Shown here: one piece after another, positions 16,169 through 23,517 of the stretch
Numbering within the stretch: position 1 is the first letter of the stretch
Layout of the letters: every line of letters begins with the position of its first letter
Source of the DNA: an uncultured Sphingomonas sp.
GTDB lineage: Bacteria; Pseudomonadota; Alphaproteobacteria; Sphingomonadales; Sphingomonadaceae
Direction: 5' to 3'
DNA length: 57,362 bases
Assembly (NCBI GenBank): GCA_913775795.1
Contig: CAJYLT010000004.1
Coordinates: forward strand, 1-57,362
Notes under the pieces: generated by a model
The model's database searches: none
What the model saw: only the letters and a program-made list of their open reading frames with translations
What the model was told of the DNA's origin: nothing
Position numbers and translations under genes: made by a program

Positions 16169-16809
16169 GCCGCGACGCTCGCGCGCGGCCGCTCGCGCCG
16201 GGCGAGTGCCACCAGCGGCGCCTCCAGCCGCTCGCGCTCGAACGCCTCGGCGCGGGCGAGGCGGCGCAGGCGGCCGGCGATCGGCTGGGCGATCAGGTTG
16301 CCGATGACGGCGCCATAGAGCGTGGCGAGGAGAGCAACGGCCATAGCGGGGCCGATCACCGACGGGTCCTGCATCGCGGTGAACATGCGGACCAGGCCGA
16401 CGATCGTGCCGATCAGGCCGAAGGCGGGCGCCGCCTCGGCGATGCTCGACCAGACCTCCACCACGGCGAGGTGACGCTCGATCCGGGCCTCGCGCGCGCG
16501 GACGATCGCGGCCTGCACCGCGTCGGCCGGGTCGGCGTCGACGATCATGCGGACCGCCAGCGACACGTCGGGATCGTCGATCACCGAACGGTCGAGCGCC
16601 ATCGGTCCGTGCTTTCGTGCGATGCGGGCAAGCGCGGCGATCTGCTCGACCTCGAGGTCCATCCGCGGCGCGCGCCGGCCGAGAACGCGAAGCGCGCCGA
16701 TCGCGCGCAGCAGCAGCGCGGGCGGAAAGCGGACGAGACTGGCCACTGCGATACCGCCCAGCACGATGGCGGCGGCGACGGGATCGGCAAAGGTCGCGAT
16801 CGGGTTCAT
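16165..16809 (-). CDS. Short MotA/ExbB-like stator protein
   Basis: 214 residues. The MotA/TolQ/ExbB proton-channel core is at residues ~120-185 (AAPAFGLIGTIVGLVRMFTAM, then AVALLATLYGAVIGNLIAQPI), and the N-terminal segment PVAAAIVLGGIAVASLV is another membrane helix. Compared with the full-length MotA at 25865-26728 it is about 70 residues shorter. The ATG at 16809 is only two bases downstream of the start site predicted from the sigma-54 promoter at 16823-16837, so its mRNA may be nearly leaderless. First gene of a unit with motB-like and flgA. Confidence 0.83.
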   Translation of the reverse strand: MNPIATFADPVAAAIVLGGIAVASLVRFPPALLLRAIGALRVLGRRAPRMDLEVEQIAALARIARKHGPMALDRSVIDDPDVSLAVRMIVDADPADAVQAAIVRAREARIERHLAVVEVWSSIAEAAPAFGLIGTIVGLVRMFTAMQDPSVIGPAMAVALLATLYGAVIGNLIAQPIAGRLRRLARAEAFERERLEAPLVALARRERPRASVAA

Positions 16810-16822
16810 GCGCGTCGTTGGA

Positions 16823-16837
16823 GCAAGAGCCGTGCCA
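16823..16837 (-). promoter_or_regulatory. Sigma-54 promoter for the motA-like/motB-like/flgA unit
   Basis: On the minus strand the sequence reads TGGCACG-GCTC-TTGC followed by T, a full match to the sigma-54 -24/-12 consensus TGGCACG-N4-TTGCW. The predicted start is near 16811, two bases before the motA-like ATG. It faces away from the flgB promoter 99 bp to the right. Confidence 0.85.
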
Positions 16838-16894
16838 TTGCCGGCGCGTTGCCGGTTTGCCGCTTTTGCCGGCCGGGCGGCAAATCATTGCCGG
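16838..16894. promoter_or_regulatory. TTGCCG box cluster, candidate shared enhancer for two sigma-54 promoters
   Basis: TTGCCG occurs at 16838, 16849, 16857, 16866 and 16888, and one inverse copy (16878-16883) forms the palindrome CGGCAA-ATCA-TTGCCG at 16878-16893. The cluster lies exactly between two opposed sigma-54 promoters, where binding sites for an NtrC-type activator (FlbD/FleQ class) would be expected. The binding protein is not in the window; the assignment is inference from position and repetition. Confidence 0.6.
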
Positions 16895-16935
16895 TTTGGC
16901 CGTTGAAAACTCGTTGGCGATCACCTCGCGAAAAC

Positions 16936-16950
16936 TGGCACGCCCCTTGC
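16936..16950 (+). promoter_or_regulatory. Sigma-54 promoter of the flgB operon
   Basis: TGGCACG-CCCC-TTGC followed by T matches the -24/-12 sigma-54 consensus exactly. The predicted start is near 16962, 35 bases before the flgB ATG, leaving room for the strong AAGGAGG at 16982-16988. It is expected to drive the whole flgBCDEFGHIJKL run. Confidence 0.88.
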
Positions 16951-16996
16951 TGTTAACCCGCCGACGAAACCCGCGAACCACGAAAGGAGGCGGATC

Positions 16997-17350
16997 ATGG
17001 CGAATGAAGGACTGTTCGGCGTACACGGCACCGCCCTCCAGCTGCGGTCGCAGCGGATGGGGACACTGGCGTCGAATATCGCCAATGCCTCGACCCCCGG
17101 CTATCAGGCCAAGGACATCGACTTCCAGGCCGCGCTTCGCGGGGCGGAGGCACCGGGCGGGCGGGTCGACATGGCGGTGACCGCCGCGACAAAGTACCGC
17201 GTGCCGCTCCAGGCGTCGATCGACGGCAACACCGTCGAGCTCTCGACCGAGCAGACCGCCTTTGCCGAGAACGCCGTTGCCTATCAGACGACACTGGCGT
17301 TCCTGAACGGCCGCATCAACACCATCACCCGTGCGCTGAAGGGCGAATGA
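16997..17350 (+). CDS. flgB: Flagellar proximal rod protein FlgB
   Basis: 117 residues, typical for FlgB. The N-terminal rod signature MGTLASNIANASTPGYQAKD (residues 21-40) is followed by a short core and the C-terminal helix FAENAVAYQTTLAFLNGRI. FlgB is a rod component exported by the flagellar type III system. A strong AAGGAGG lies 8 bases before the ATG. First gene of a ten-gene plus-strand operon headed by a consensus sigma-54 promoter; its stop overlaps flgC. Confidence 0.96.
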   Translation: MANEGLFGVHGTALQLRSQRMGTLASNIANASTPGYQAKDIDFQAALRGAEAPGGRVDMAVTAATKYRVPLQASIDGNTVELSTEQTAFAENAVAYQTTLAFLNGRINTITRALKGE

Positions 17351-17772
17351 CGATGGCGCTTCCCGGCAGCAATCCGATGAACATCTTCCAGGTCTCGGGC
17401 CGTGCCATGTCGGCGCAGCTCGTGCGGATGAACACCACCGCTTCCAACCTCGCCAATGCGGGCGCGGTTTCCTCGAGCGAGGCCGCCGCCTATCGCACGA
17501 TGAAGCCGGTCTTCCGCACGCATTTCGATGCCGCGAGCCAGATGGCGACCGTCGACGTCGAGCAGGTCAAGACCGCGGGCGAGGCGCCGACCAAGCGCTA
17601 CGACCCCGGCAATCCGCTGGCCGATGCCGAGGGCAATGTCTGGGAAAGCGCGGTCGACGAGACGCGCGAGCTCGTCGACATGATGGAGGCGGCGCGCAGC
17701 TATCAGAACAATGTCGAGGTGATGCAGACGGCCAAGTCGCTCATCACCGAAACCCTCCGGCTGGGACGCTAA
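17347..17772 (+). CDS. flgC: Flagellar proximal rod protein FlgC
   Basis: 141 residues. The rod-family N-terminus (MSAQLVRMNTTASNLANAGA) and C-terminal helix (DMMEAARSYQNNVEVMQTAK) are well conserved; in FlgC the two termini pack together as a coiled coil in the rod. The ATG at 17347 overlaps the flgB stop (ATGA); an in-frame ATG two codons later is an alternative start. The spacer to flgD is only three bases. Confidence 0.96.
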   Translation: MTMALPGSNPMNIFQVSGRAMSAQLVRMNTTASNLANAGAVSSSEAAAYRTMKPVFRTHFDAASQMATVDVEQVKTAGEAPTKRYDPGNPLADAEGNVWESAVDETRELVDMMEAARSYQNNVEVMQTAKSLITETLRLGR

Positions 17773-17775
17773 ATC

Positions 17776-18459
17776 ATGGCGACGACCTTCGACAGCACGC
17801 TTGCCGGCCTCGGCATCAACCGCACCGGCACGACCGACGTGAAGACGATCACGCGGGCCGACCAGCAGAAGATGGGGCAGGACGACTTCCTTCAGCTGAT
17901 GACCGCGCAGCTCAAGAACCAGGACCCGTTCTCGCCGGTCGACAACACCCAGATGGTCGCGCAGATGGCCCAGTTCTCGTCGCTCGCCGGCATCACCGAG
18001 ATGTCCTCGACGCTGAAGGCGATCGCCGACAAGCTCGGCGGCACGACGATGGGCGACGCGCTTGGCTGGGCGGGCAAGACGGTGCTGACCGAAGGATCGG
18101 TCGCCTTTCCGCGCGCCACCGGCGGGCTGGAGGGCGGGGTCGAGCTCGGCAAGGCCGCGAGCGACGTCACCGTCACGATCAGCGACATGAACGGCGGCGT
18201 CCTCAAGACGATCAGCCTCGGCGCTCAAAAGGCCGGCACCGCCAATTTCGACTGGGACGGCAAGACCGAGGCGGGCGAAGCCGCCGGCGCGGGGCCGTTC
18301 AAGGTATCGGTCGCCGCCAGCGACGGCGCCGCCCCGGTCACCGCCCGCGGGCTGGTCTGGTCGCCGGTCGCATCGGTTTCGCTTTCGAACGGGGAGCCGA
18401 TGCTGACGCTCCCCGGCATCGGTCAGGTCAAGGCAAGCGCCGTCCGCTCGGTCGGCTGA
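17776..18459 (+). CDS. flgD: Flagellar hook-cap protein FlgD
   Basis: 227 residues. The N-terminal hallmark GQDDFLQLMTAQLKNQDPFS (35-54) with DNTQMVAQMAQFSSL precedes the FlgD Tudor/FnIII-like core (VTVTISDMNGGVLKTISLG, FDWDGKTEAGE). FlgD caps the growing hook and is discarded after hook completion. It lies between flgC and flgE in the usual order. Confidence 0.96.
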   Translation: MATTFDSTLAGLGINRTGTTDVKTITRADQQKMGQDDFLQLMTAQLKNQDPFSPVDNTQMVAQMAQFSSLAGITEMSSTLKAIADKLGGTTMGDALGWAGKTVLTEGSVAFPRATGGLEGGVELGKAASDVTVTISDMNGGVLKTISLGAQKAGTANFDWDGKTEAGEAAGAGPFKVSVAASDGAAPVTARGLVWSPVASVSLSNGEPMLTLPGIGQVKASAVRSVG

Positions 18460-18486
18460 ATCCCGTTTCCATAAAGGAAGAAGCAC

Positions 18487-19755
18487 ATGTCCTTTTACAA
18501 TTCGCTCAGCGGGCTTCAGGCCAGCCAGAAGGAAATGTCGACGATCAGCCACAATCTGGCGAACGTCTCGACCGATGGTTTCAAGAAGAGCCGCGTCGAA
18601 TTCGCCGACGTCATCGCCTCCAGCGTGACCGTCAGCCCCAACGCGCAGGTCGGCTCGGGCGTCGTCACCAAGGCGATCCGCCAGCAGTTCGGCCAGGGCA
18701 ACCTCATCCAGACCGGCGGCGCGTTCGACCTGGTCGTGTCGGGTGACGGCTTTTTCATGACCAAGCCCGCCAGCGAGGGCAGCCAGACCACCTATACGCG
18801 CAACGGCGGCTTCAACGTCGACAACGAGCGTTACGTCGTCGACGGCAACGGCAGCCGGCTTCAGGTCTATCCGGTCGACGGTTCGGGCGCAGTGATCGCC
18901 AGCGGGATCGACGGCCTCGTCAACCTGCGCCTGCCGGAATCGAGCGGCACGCCCAAGGCGACCGGGAATGTCGGCCTCGACCTCAATCTCAATGCCGGCG
19001 CGTCGCTGCCGACCAAGGCGTTCGATCGCCTCGATGCGACCACCTACAATCAATCGACGCAGACCACGATCTATGACGGCAACGGCAATCCGGTGACGAT
19101 GACCAACTACATGGTCCGCACCAAGGCGCCGACCGTCGCCGATCCCACCAGCGAGTGGAAGGTGTACAGCTTCGTCGGCGACACGCAGCTCGGCACCGAT
19201 CCCGCCAATCCGCAGCCCGTCACGCTCTCCTTCGACAGCACGGGTGTCATGACTGCGCCGACCGCAGCGACGCAGTTCGGTGCTTTCACGCCGGCCGGAT
19301 CGAGCGCCGAGCAGACGCTGAGCCTCAATTTCGCCGGCACCGCGCAGTCGGCCTCGCCCTTCTCGGTCGTCAACCGCAGCCAGGACGGCTCGGCGGCGGG
19401 CAAGCTTCAGTCGGTCGCGGTCGACGAGGCGGGTACCGTGCGCGCGACCTTCTCGAACGGCGATACCAAGGCGCTGGGCAAGGTTGCGCTCGCCAATTTC
19501 TCGAACCCCACCGGCCTGCGCCAGATGGGCAACAGCAACTGGGCGGCGACCGGCGTCTCCGGCCAGCCGACGCTGGGCGAGGCGGGGTCGAGCGGCTTCG
19601 GCGGGCTGATGAGCGGCATTGTCGAGGGCTCGAACGTCGACATCACCGAGGAGCTCGTCGCGCTGATCGCGGCGCAGCGCAATTTCCAGGCGAATGCGAA
19701 GGCGCTCGATACGTCGAGCCAGATTTCGCAGACCATCTTCAACATCCGCGCGTAA
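18487..19755 (+). CDS. flgE: Flagellar hook protein FlgE
   Basis: 422 residues. The N-terminus SFYNSLSGLQASQKEMSTIS and HNLANVSTDGFKKSR, the FlgE D2-type middle region (~170-330) and the C-terminal EELVALIAAQRNFQANAKAL identify the hook subunit. The ATG has AAGGAAG 6-8 bases upstream. FlgE polymerises into the curved hook linking rod and filament. No unusual insertions. Confidence 0.96.
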   Translation: MSFYNSLSGLQASQKEMSTISHNLANVSTDGFKKSRVEFADVIASSVTVSPNAQVGSGVVTKAIRQQFGQGNLIQTGGAFDLVVSGDGFFMTKPASEGSQTTYTRNGGFNVDNERYVVDGNGSRLQVYPVDGSGAVIASGIDGLVNLRLPESSGTPKATGNVGLDLNLNAGASLPTKAFDRLDATTYNQSTQTTIYDGNGNPVTMTNYMVRTKAPTVADPTSEWKVYSFVGDTQLGTDPANPQPVTLSFDSTGVMTAPTAATQFGAFTPAGSSAEQTLSLNFAGTAQSASPFSVVNRSQDGSAAGKLQSVAVDEAGTVRATFSNGDTKALGKVALANFSNPTGLRQMGNSNWAATGVSGQPTLGEAGSSGFGGLMSGIVEGSNVDITEELVALIAAQRNFQANAKALDTSSQISQTIFNIRA

Positions 19756-19781
19756 GCGACGGCGGGGCAGGGGCTTAGGCG

Positions 19782-20528
19782 ATGGACAAGCTGGTCTATA
19801 CGGCGCTGTCGGGGCTCAAGAGCCAGATGGCCGCGCAGGGCGTGATCGCGAACAACATCGCCAACGCCTCGACCATCGGCTTCCGGCAGGACCGGGTGAG
19901 CTTCGAGCGGCTGATGCTGAAGGGTCAGGCGCTGGAAACCCGCTCGCCCGCGGCGGAGGAAGTCGCCGATTTCGACCGGCGCTCGGGCGCGATCGTGTCG
20001 ACGGGCCGCAACCTCGACGTCGCGGTGACCAGCGACAGCTGGATGGCGGTCCAGGCGGCCGACGGCAGCGAAGCCTATACGCGCCGCGGCGACATGAAGG
20101 TCGCGCTGTCGGGCGTGCTCGAGACCGGCGACGGCTTTCCCGTGATGGGCGATGCCGGGCCGATCACCATCCCGCCGCACGACCGCATCATGATTTCCGA
20201 CGACGGGTCGATCACCATCCAGCCCAAGGGCGCCGAACCCGGCGCGCCGATGCAGCAGGTGGGCCGCCTGAAGCTCGTCAGTGCCGAGGGGACCAAGACG
20301 GTCAAGGGCCTCGACAACCTGCTCCACGTCGAGAACGGCGGCGTGCTGCCGACCGACATGGCGGCGCGCGTCGCCTCGGGCAGCCTCGAACAGTCGAACG
20401 TGAATCTGACGCAGTCGCTGGTCGACATGATCGAGAACCAGCGCGGTTACGAGGTACAGGCCAACCTGCTCAGCGAAGCCAAGAAGATGGACGAACAGAG
20501 CGCATCGCTGATGCGCATCCAGGGTTAA
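19782..20528 (+). CDS. flgF: Flagellar distal rod protein FlgF
   Basis: 248 residues, usual FlgF length. Starts MDKLVYTALSGLKSQMAAQG followed by VIANNIANASTIGFRQDR; the C-terminus has SLVDMIENQRGYEVQANLLS. FlgF sits between the proximal rod and the FlgG distal rod. Positioned between flgE and flgG as in most proteobacterial rod operons. Confidence 0.95.
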   Translation: MDKLVYTALSGLKSQMAAQGVIANNIANASTIGFRQDRVSFERLMLKGQALETRSPAAEEVADFDRRSGAIVSTGRNLDVAVTSDSWMAVQAADGSEAYTRRGDMKVALSGVLETGDGFPVMGDAGPITIPPHDRIMISDDGSITIQPKGAEPGAPMQQVGRLKLVSAEGTKTVKGLDNLLHVENGGVLPTDMAARVASGSLEQSNVNLTQSLVDMIENQRGYEVQANLLSEAKKMDEQSASLMRIQG

Positions 20529-20539
20529 GGAGACGCCCG

Positions 20540-21328
20540 ATGGGTAATGCCGCCATGCACATCGCACGTACCGGGCTCGACGCCCAGGACATGCGGATGC
20601 GCGTCATCTCGAACAACCTCGCCAACGTGAATACCACGGGCTTCAAGCGCGACCGGGCAAGCTTCGAGACGCTGGCCTATCAGGTCGTGACCGCGGCGGG
20701 TTCGGCGAGCACGTCGGAAACGCGCTATGCCACCGGCCTCAACCTCGGCACCGGCGTTCGCGTGCAGGGGACCGCGCGGATCAATACGCAAGGGTCGCTC
20801 CAGACGACGGGCAACAGCCTCGACATGGCGCTCGACGGCGACGGCTTCTTCCAGGTGCAGATGCCGGGGGGCCAGCTCGGCTATACCCGCGCAGGCAATT
20901 TCTCGCGCTCTGCCGAGGGCCTGCTCGTCACGTCCGAGGGCTATCAGGTGATGCCCGGCATCACGATTCCGGAGGGCGCGACCTCGATTACCGTGGGCGG
21001 GGACGGGACCGTGTCCGCGACCGTGCCGGGCCAGACCGAGGCGGCGCAGATCGGCCAGATCCAGATCGCCAGCTTCCCCAATGCCGCGGGGCTTCAGGCG
21101 GCGGGCGACAACTATCTGACCGAAACCGCCGCCAGCGGCCCCGTCAACCTCGGCATCGCGGGGCAGGACGGGCGCGGCCAGATCCGCCAGGGCATGCTCG
21201 AGGGATCGAATGTCAATGTCGTCGAGGAACTCGTCGACATGATCGAGACGCAGCGCGCCTACGAGGTCAATTCCAAGATGATCTCGGCCACCGACGAGAT
21301 GCTGAAATATGTCAACCAGAACCTCTGA
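20540..21328 (+). CDS. flgG: Flagellar distal rod protein FlgG
   Basis: 262 residues, the standard size. The N-terminus AAMHIARTGLDAQDMRMRVI and SNNLANVNTTGFKRDRASFE, and the C-terminus EELVDMIETQRAYEVNSKMI, are near-universal FlgG segments. AAGGAGA lies 7 bases before the ATG at 20540. FlgG builds the distal rod, the drive shaft passing through the P and L rings. Confidence 0.97.
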   Translation: MGNAAMHIARTGLDAQDMRMRVISNNLANVNTTGFKRDRASFETLAYQVVTAAGSASTSETRYATGLNLGTGVRVQGTARINTQGSLQTTGNSLDMALDGDGFFQVQMPGGQLGYTRAGNFSRSAEGLLVTSEGYQVMPGITIPEGATSITVGGDGTVSATVPGQTEAAQIGQIQIASFPNAAGLQAAGDNYLTETAASGPVNLGIAGQDGRGQIRQGMLEGSNVNVVEELVDMIETQRAYEVNSKMISATDEMLKYVNQNL

Positions 21329-22067
21329 GGTGCGCACCGTGATCGTTCGCCGTCGTCCCGCGCCCTCGAAGTCGGGCTGGGTCGAGTTCGTCGCCGGCCT
21401 GGCGCTCGGCACCGCGTCGCTGGCGATGATCGGCCTCGGCGCCGCGCCCGCGCATGCGCAGATCTTCGGCAAGAAGCAGCCGCGCGAGGATTATTCGGCG
21501 ACCATGCCCGCGGCCCAGCCGGCGCGGCCCGCCAACGGATCGATCTTTCAGGCGAGCGACGGCTATGCCGCGCTGTACGAGGGGCAGCGCGCGCGCCGGG
21601 TCGGCGATCCGCTGACGATCGTGCTGGTCGAGCGGACCGCGGCGTCGAAGTCGGCGACCTCGAATCTCGACAGCAAGGGCGGCTTCGGCATCACCCCGCC
21701 GTCGACGGGCAATCTGAGCCTGTTCAACCCGACCGACGCGCGGATCAGCGGCGATCGCGGGTTCAAGGGACAGGGGAGCAGCGACCAGTCGAACGCGCTC
21801 TCGGGCGAAGTCAGCGTGACCGTCGCCGAAGTCTATCCCAACGGCACGATGCTGGTGCAGGGGCAGAAGCGCGTGACGCTCAATCGCGGCGACGAGTTCG
21901 TGCAGATCAAGGGCATCGTGCGGACGATCGACGTCGATGCCAGCAACCGCGTCGCCTCCACCCGCGTCGCCGATGCCAAGATCAGCTACACCGGCAAGGG
22001 CGACGTCGCCCGCGCCAGCCGCCAGGGCTGGCTCAGCCGCTTCTTCCAGGTCGTGAGCCCCTTCTGA
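21309..22067 (+). CDS. flgH: Flagellar L-ring protein FlgH (no lipobox)
   Basis: 252 residues from the earliest ATG, which overlaps flgG by 20 bases. GTG at 21339 with GAGG 8 bases upstream is an attractive alternative, giving 242 residues and a cleaner signal peptide (hydrophobic core then APAHA|Q). The mature protein has the FlgH signature: ALYEGQRARRVGDPLTIVLV, then a Ser/Gly-rich segment and YPNGTMLVQGQKRVTLN. FlgH forms the outer-membrane L ring and is normally a lipoprotein, but this protein contains no cysteine at all, so it cannot be lipidated. Confidence 0.93.
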   Translation: MSTRTSEVRTVIVRRRPAPSKSGWVEFVAGLALGTASLAMIGLGAAPAHAQIFGKKQPREDYSATMPAAQPARPANGSIFQASDGYAALYEGQRARRVGDPLTIVLVERTAASKSATSNLDSKGGFGITPPSTGNLSLFNPTDARISGDRGFKGQGSSDQSNALSGEVSVTVAEVYPNGTMLVQGQKRVTLNRGDEFVQIKGIVRTIDVDASNRVASTRVADAKISYTGKGDVARASRQGWLSRFFQVVSPF

Positions 22068-23212
22068 TGATGGACGTGCCCGCCATGCTTCGCCGACTGT
22101 TCCCCGCGCGGCCGGTGCCGCTCTGGACGCTGATCGCGCTCGCCTTCGTCTCGGCGCTCGCCGCGCCCGCGCATGCGGAGCGGATCAAGGACCTTGGCAC
22201 CTTTCAGGGGATCCGCGTCAACCAGTTGACGGGTTACGGCATCGTCGTCGGCCTGCCGGGCACGGGCGACGACAATCTCGAATACACCGTCCAGTCGATG
22301 AAGGGCGTGACCTCGCGCTTCGGCTTTCAGTTGCCGCCGGGGATCAATCCGGCGCTGAAGAACGCGGCGGTCGTGATGATTACCGCCGAGCTGCCGGCGT
22401 TTTCCAAGCCCGGCCAGCGGATCGACATCACCGTCGCCTCGATGGGCAAGGCCAAGAGCCTGCGCGGCGGCGCGCTGATTCTGACGCCGCTCTACGGCGC
22501 GGACGGCCAGATCTATGCGATGGCACAGGGCAATCTGGCGGTCGGCGGCCTGGGCGTCGACGGTGCCGACGGGTCGAAGATCGTCGTCAACATCCCCTCC
22601 TCGGGCCGCATCCCTGATGGCGCGACGGTCGAGCGCGCGGTCGACACCGGGTTCGACACCGCGCCGCAGCTCACCTTCAACCTCGCCCGCGCCGACTTCA
22701 CGACGGCGCAGCGCGTGGCCGCGGCGATCAACGGCCGCTTCGGCATGATGACCGCGCGCGCCACCGACGCCGTTTCGGTCAGCGTCGCCGCGCCGCCGGG
22801 CGCGGACCTTCGCACGCAGATGATGAGCCAGATCGAGAACCTGCCCGTCGAGGCGGCGGAAGCGGCGGCGCGCGTCATCGTCAACGCCCGCACCGGAACC
22901 GTCGTCATCAACTCCGCCGTGCGCGTCGCGCCCGCCGCGGTAACACACGGTAAACTAACTGTGCGTATCGACGAGGCTCAGCAGGTGGTCCAGCCCGCGC
23001 CGTTCAGCCAGGGTCAGACCGCGGTCGAACAGCGCAGCAACGTGGGGGTGCAGGAAGAAGTGAAGCCGATGTTCCTCCTCGATCCGGGTCCCAAGCTGGC
23101 CGATGTGGTCAAGGCCGTGAACGCGATCGGCGCTTCGCCCGCGGATCTTGTCGCCATTCTTGAGGCACTTAAGGAGGCCGGCGCGCTCAAGGCGGAGCTG
23201 GTGGTGCTGTGA
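22067..23212 (+). CDS. flgI: Flagellar P-ring protein FlgI
   Basis: 381 residues with a signal peptide (APAHA|E near residue 37). The strongly conserved FlgI segments are present: RIKDLGTFQGIRVNQLTGYG, VVGLPGTGDDNLEYT, KNAAVVMITAELPAFSKPGQ. FlgI assembles the periplasmic P ring with help from FlgA. The start overlaps the flgH stop (TGATG). An unusual run of A/T-ending codons lies at about 22941-22969 (see findings). Confidence 0.96.
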   Translation: MMDVPAMLRRLFPARPVPLWTLIALAFVSALAAPAHAERIKDLGTFQGIRVNQLTGYGIVVGLPGTGDDNLEYTVQSMKGVTSRFGFQLPPGINPALKNAAVVMITAELPAFSKPGQRIDITVASMGKAKSLRGGALILTPLYGADGQIYAMAQGNLAVGGLGVDGADGSKIVVNIPSSGRIPDGATVERAVDTGFDTAPQLTFNLARADFTTAQRVAAAINGRFGMMTARATDAVSVSVAAPPGADLRTQMMSQIENLPVEAAEAAARVIVNARTGTVVINSAVRVAPAAVTHGKLTVRIDEAQQVVQPAPFSQGQTAVEQRSNVGVQEEVKPMFLLDPGPKLADVVKAVNAIGASPADLVAILEALKEAGALKAELVVL

Positions 23213-23517
23213 GCGATCTTCCCAATCTTCCCGGCGTGAACCTGTCCGGCGTGTCGTCCGACACGTCGCGGCTGGGGACCAAGGCCAATCTGGACGCCGC
23301 GGGCAAGAAGTTCGAATCGATCTTCACCGGCATGATGCTGGGGGCGATGCGCAAGACCAAGCTGGCCGACGGCCTGTTCGAATCGAACGCGCTGACCCAG
23401 TTTCGCGACATGCAGGACCAGCAGCTTTCCAAGTCGATGGCCGAGCACGCTCCGCTCGGCATCGGCAAGGCGATGACCGAGTTCCTGTCCAAGAACGCCG
23501 GAAGCACGCTCAAATGA
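23209..23517 (+). CDS. flgJ: Rod-binding protein FlgJ, N-terminal domain only
   Basis: 102 residues, GTG start overlapping the flgI stop (GTGA). It corresponds to the rod-cap domain of FlgJ: AAGKKFESIFTGMMLGAMRK, then ALTQFRDMQDQQLSKSMAEH and LGIGKAMTEFL. The C-terminal muramidase domain found in enterobacterial FlgJ is absent, as in many alphaproteobacteria. Peptidoglycan cutting would therefore come from a separate enzyme, most likely the transglycosylase at 12521-13411. Confidence 0.9.
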   Translation: MSDLPNLPGVNLSGVSSDTSRLGTKANLDAAGKKFESIFTGMMLGAMRKTKLADGLFESNALTQFRDMQDQQLSKSMAEHAPLGIGKAMTEFLSKNAGSTLK

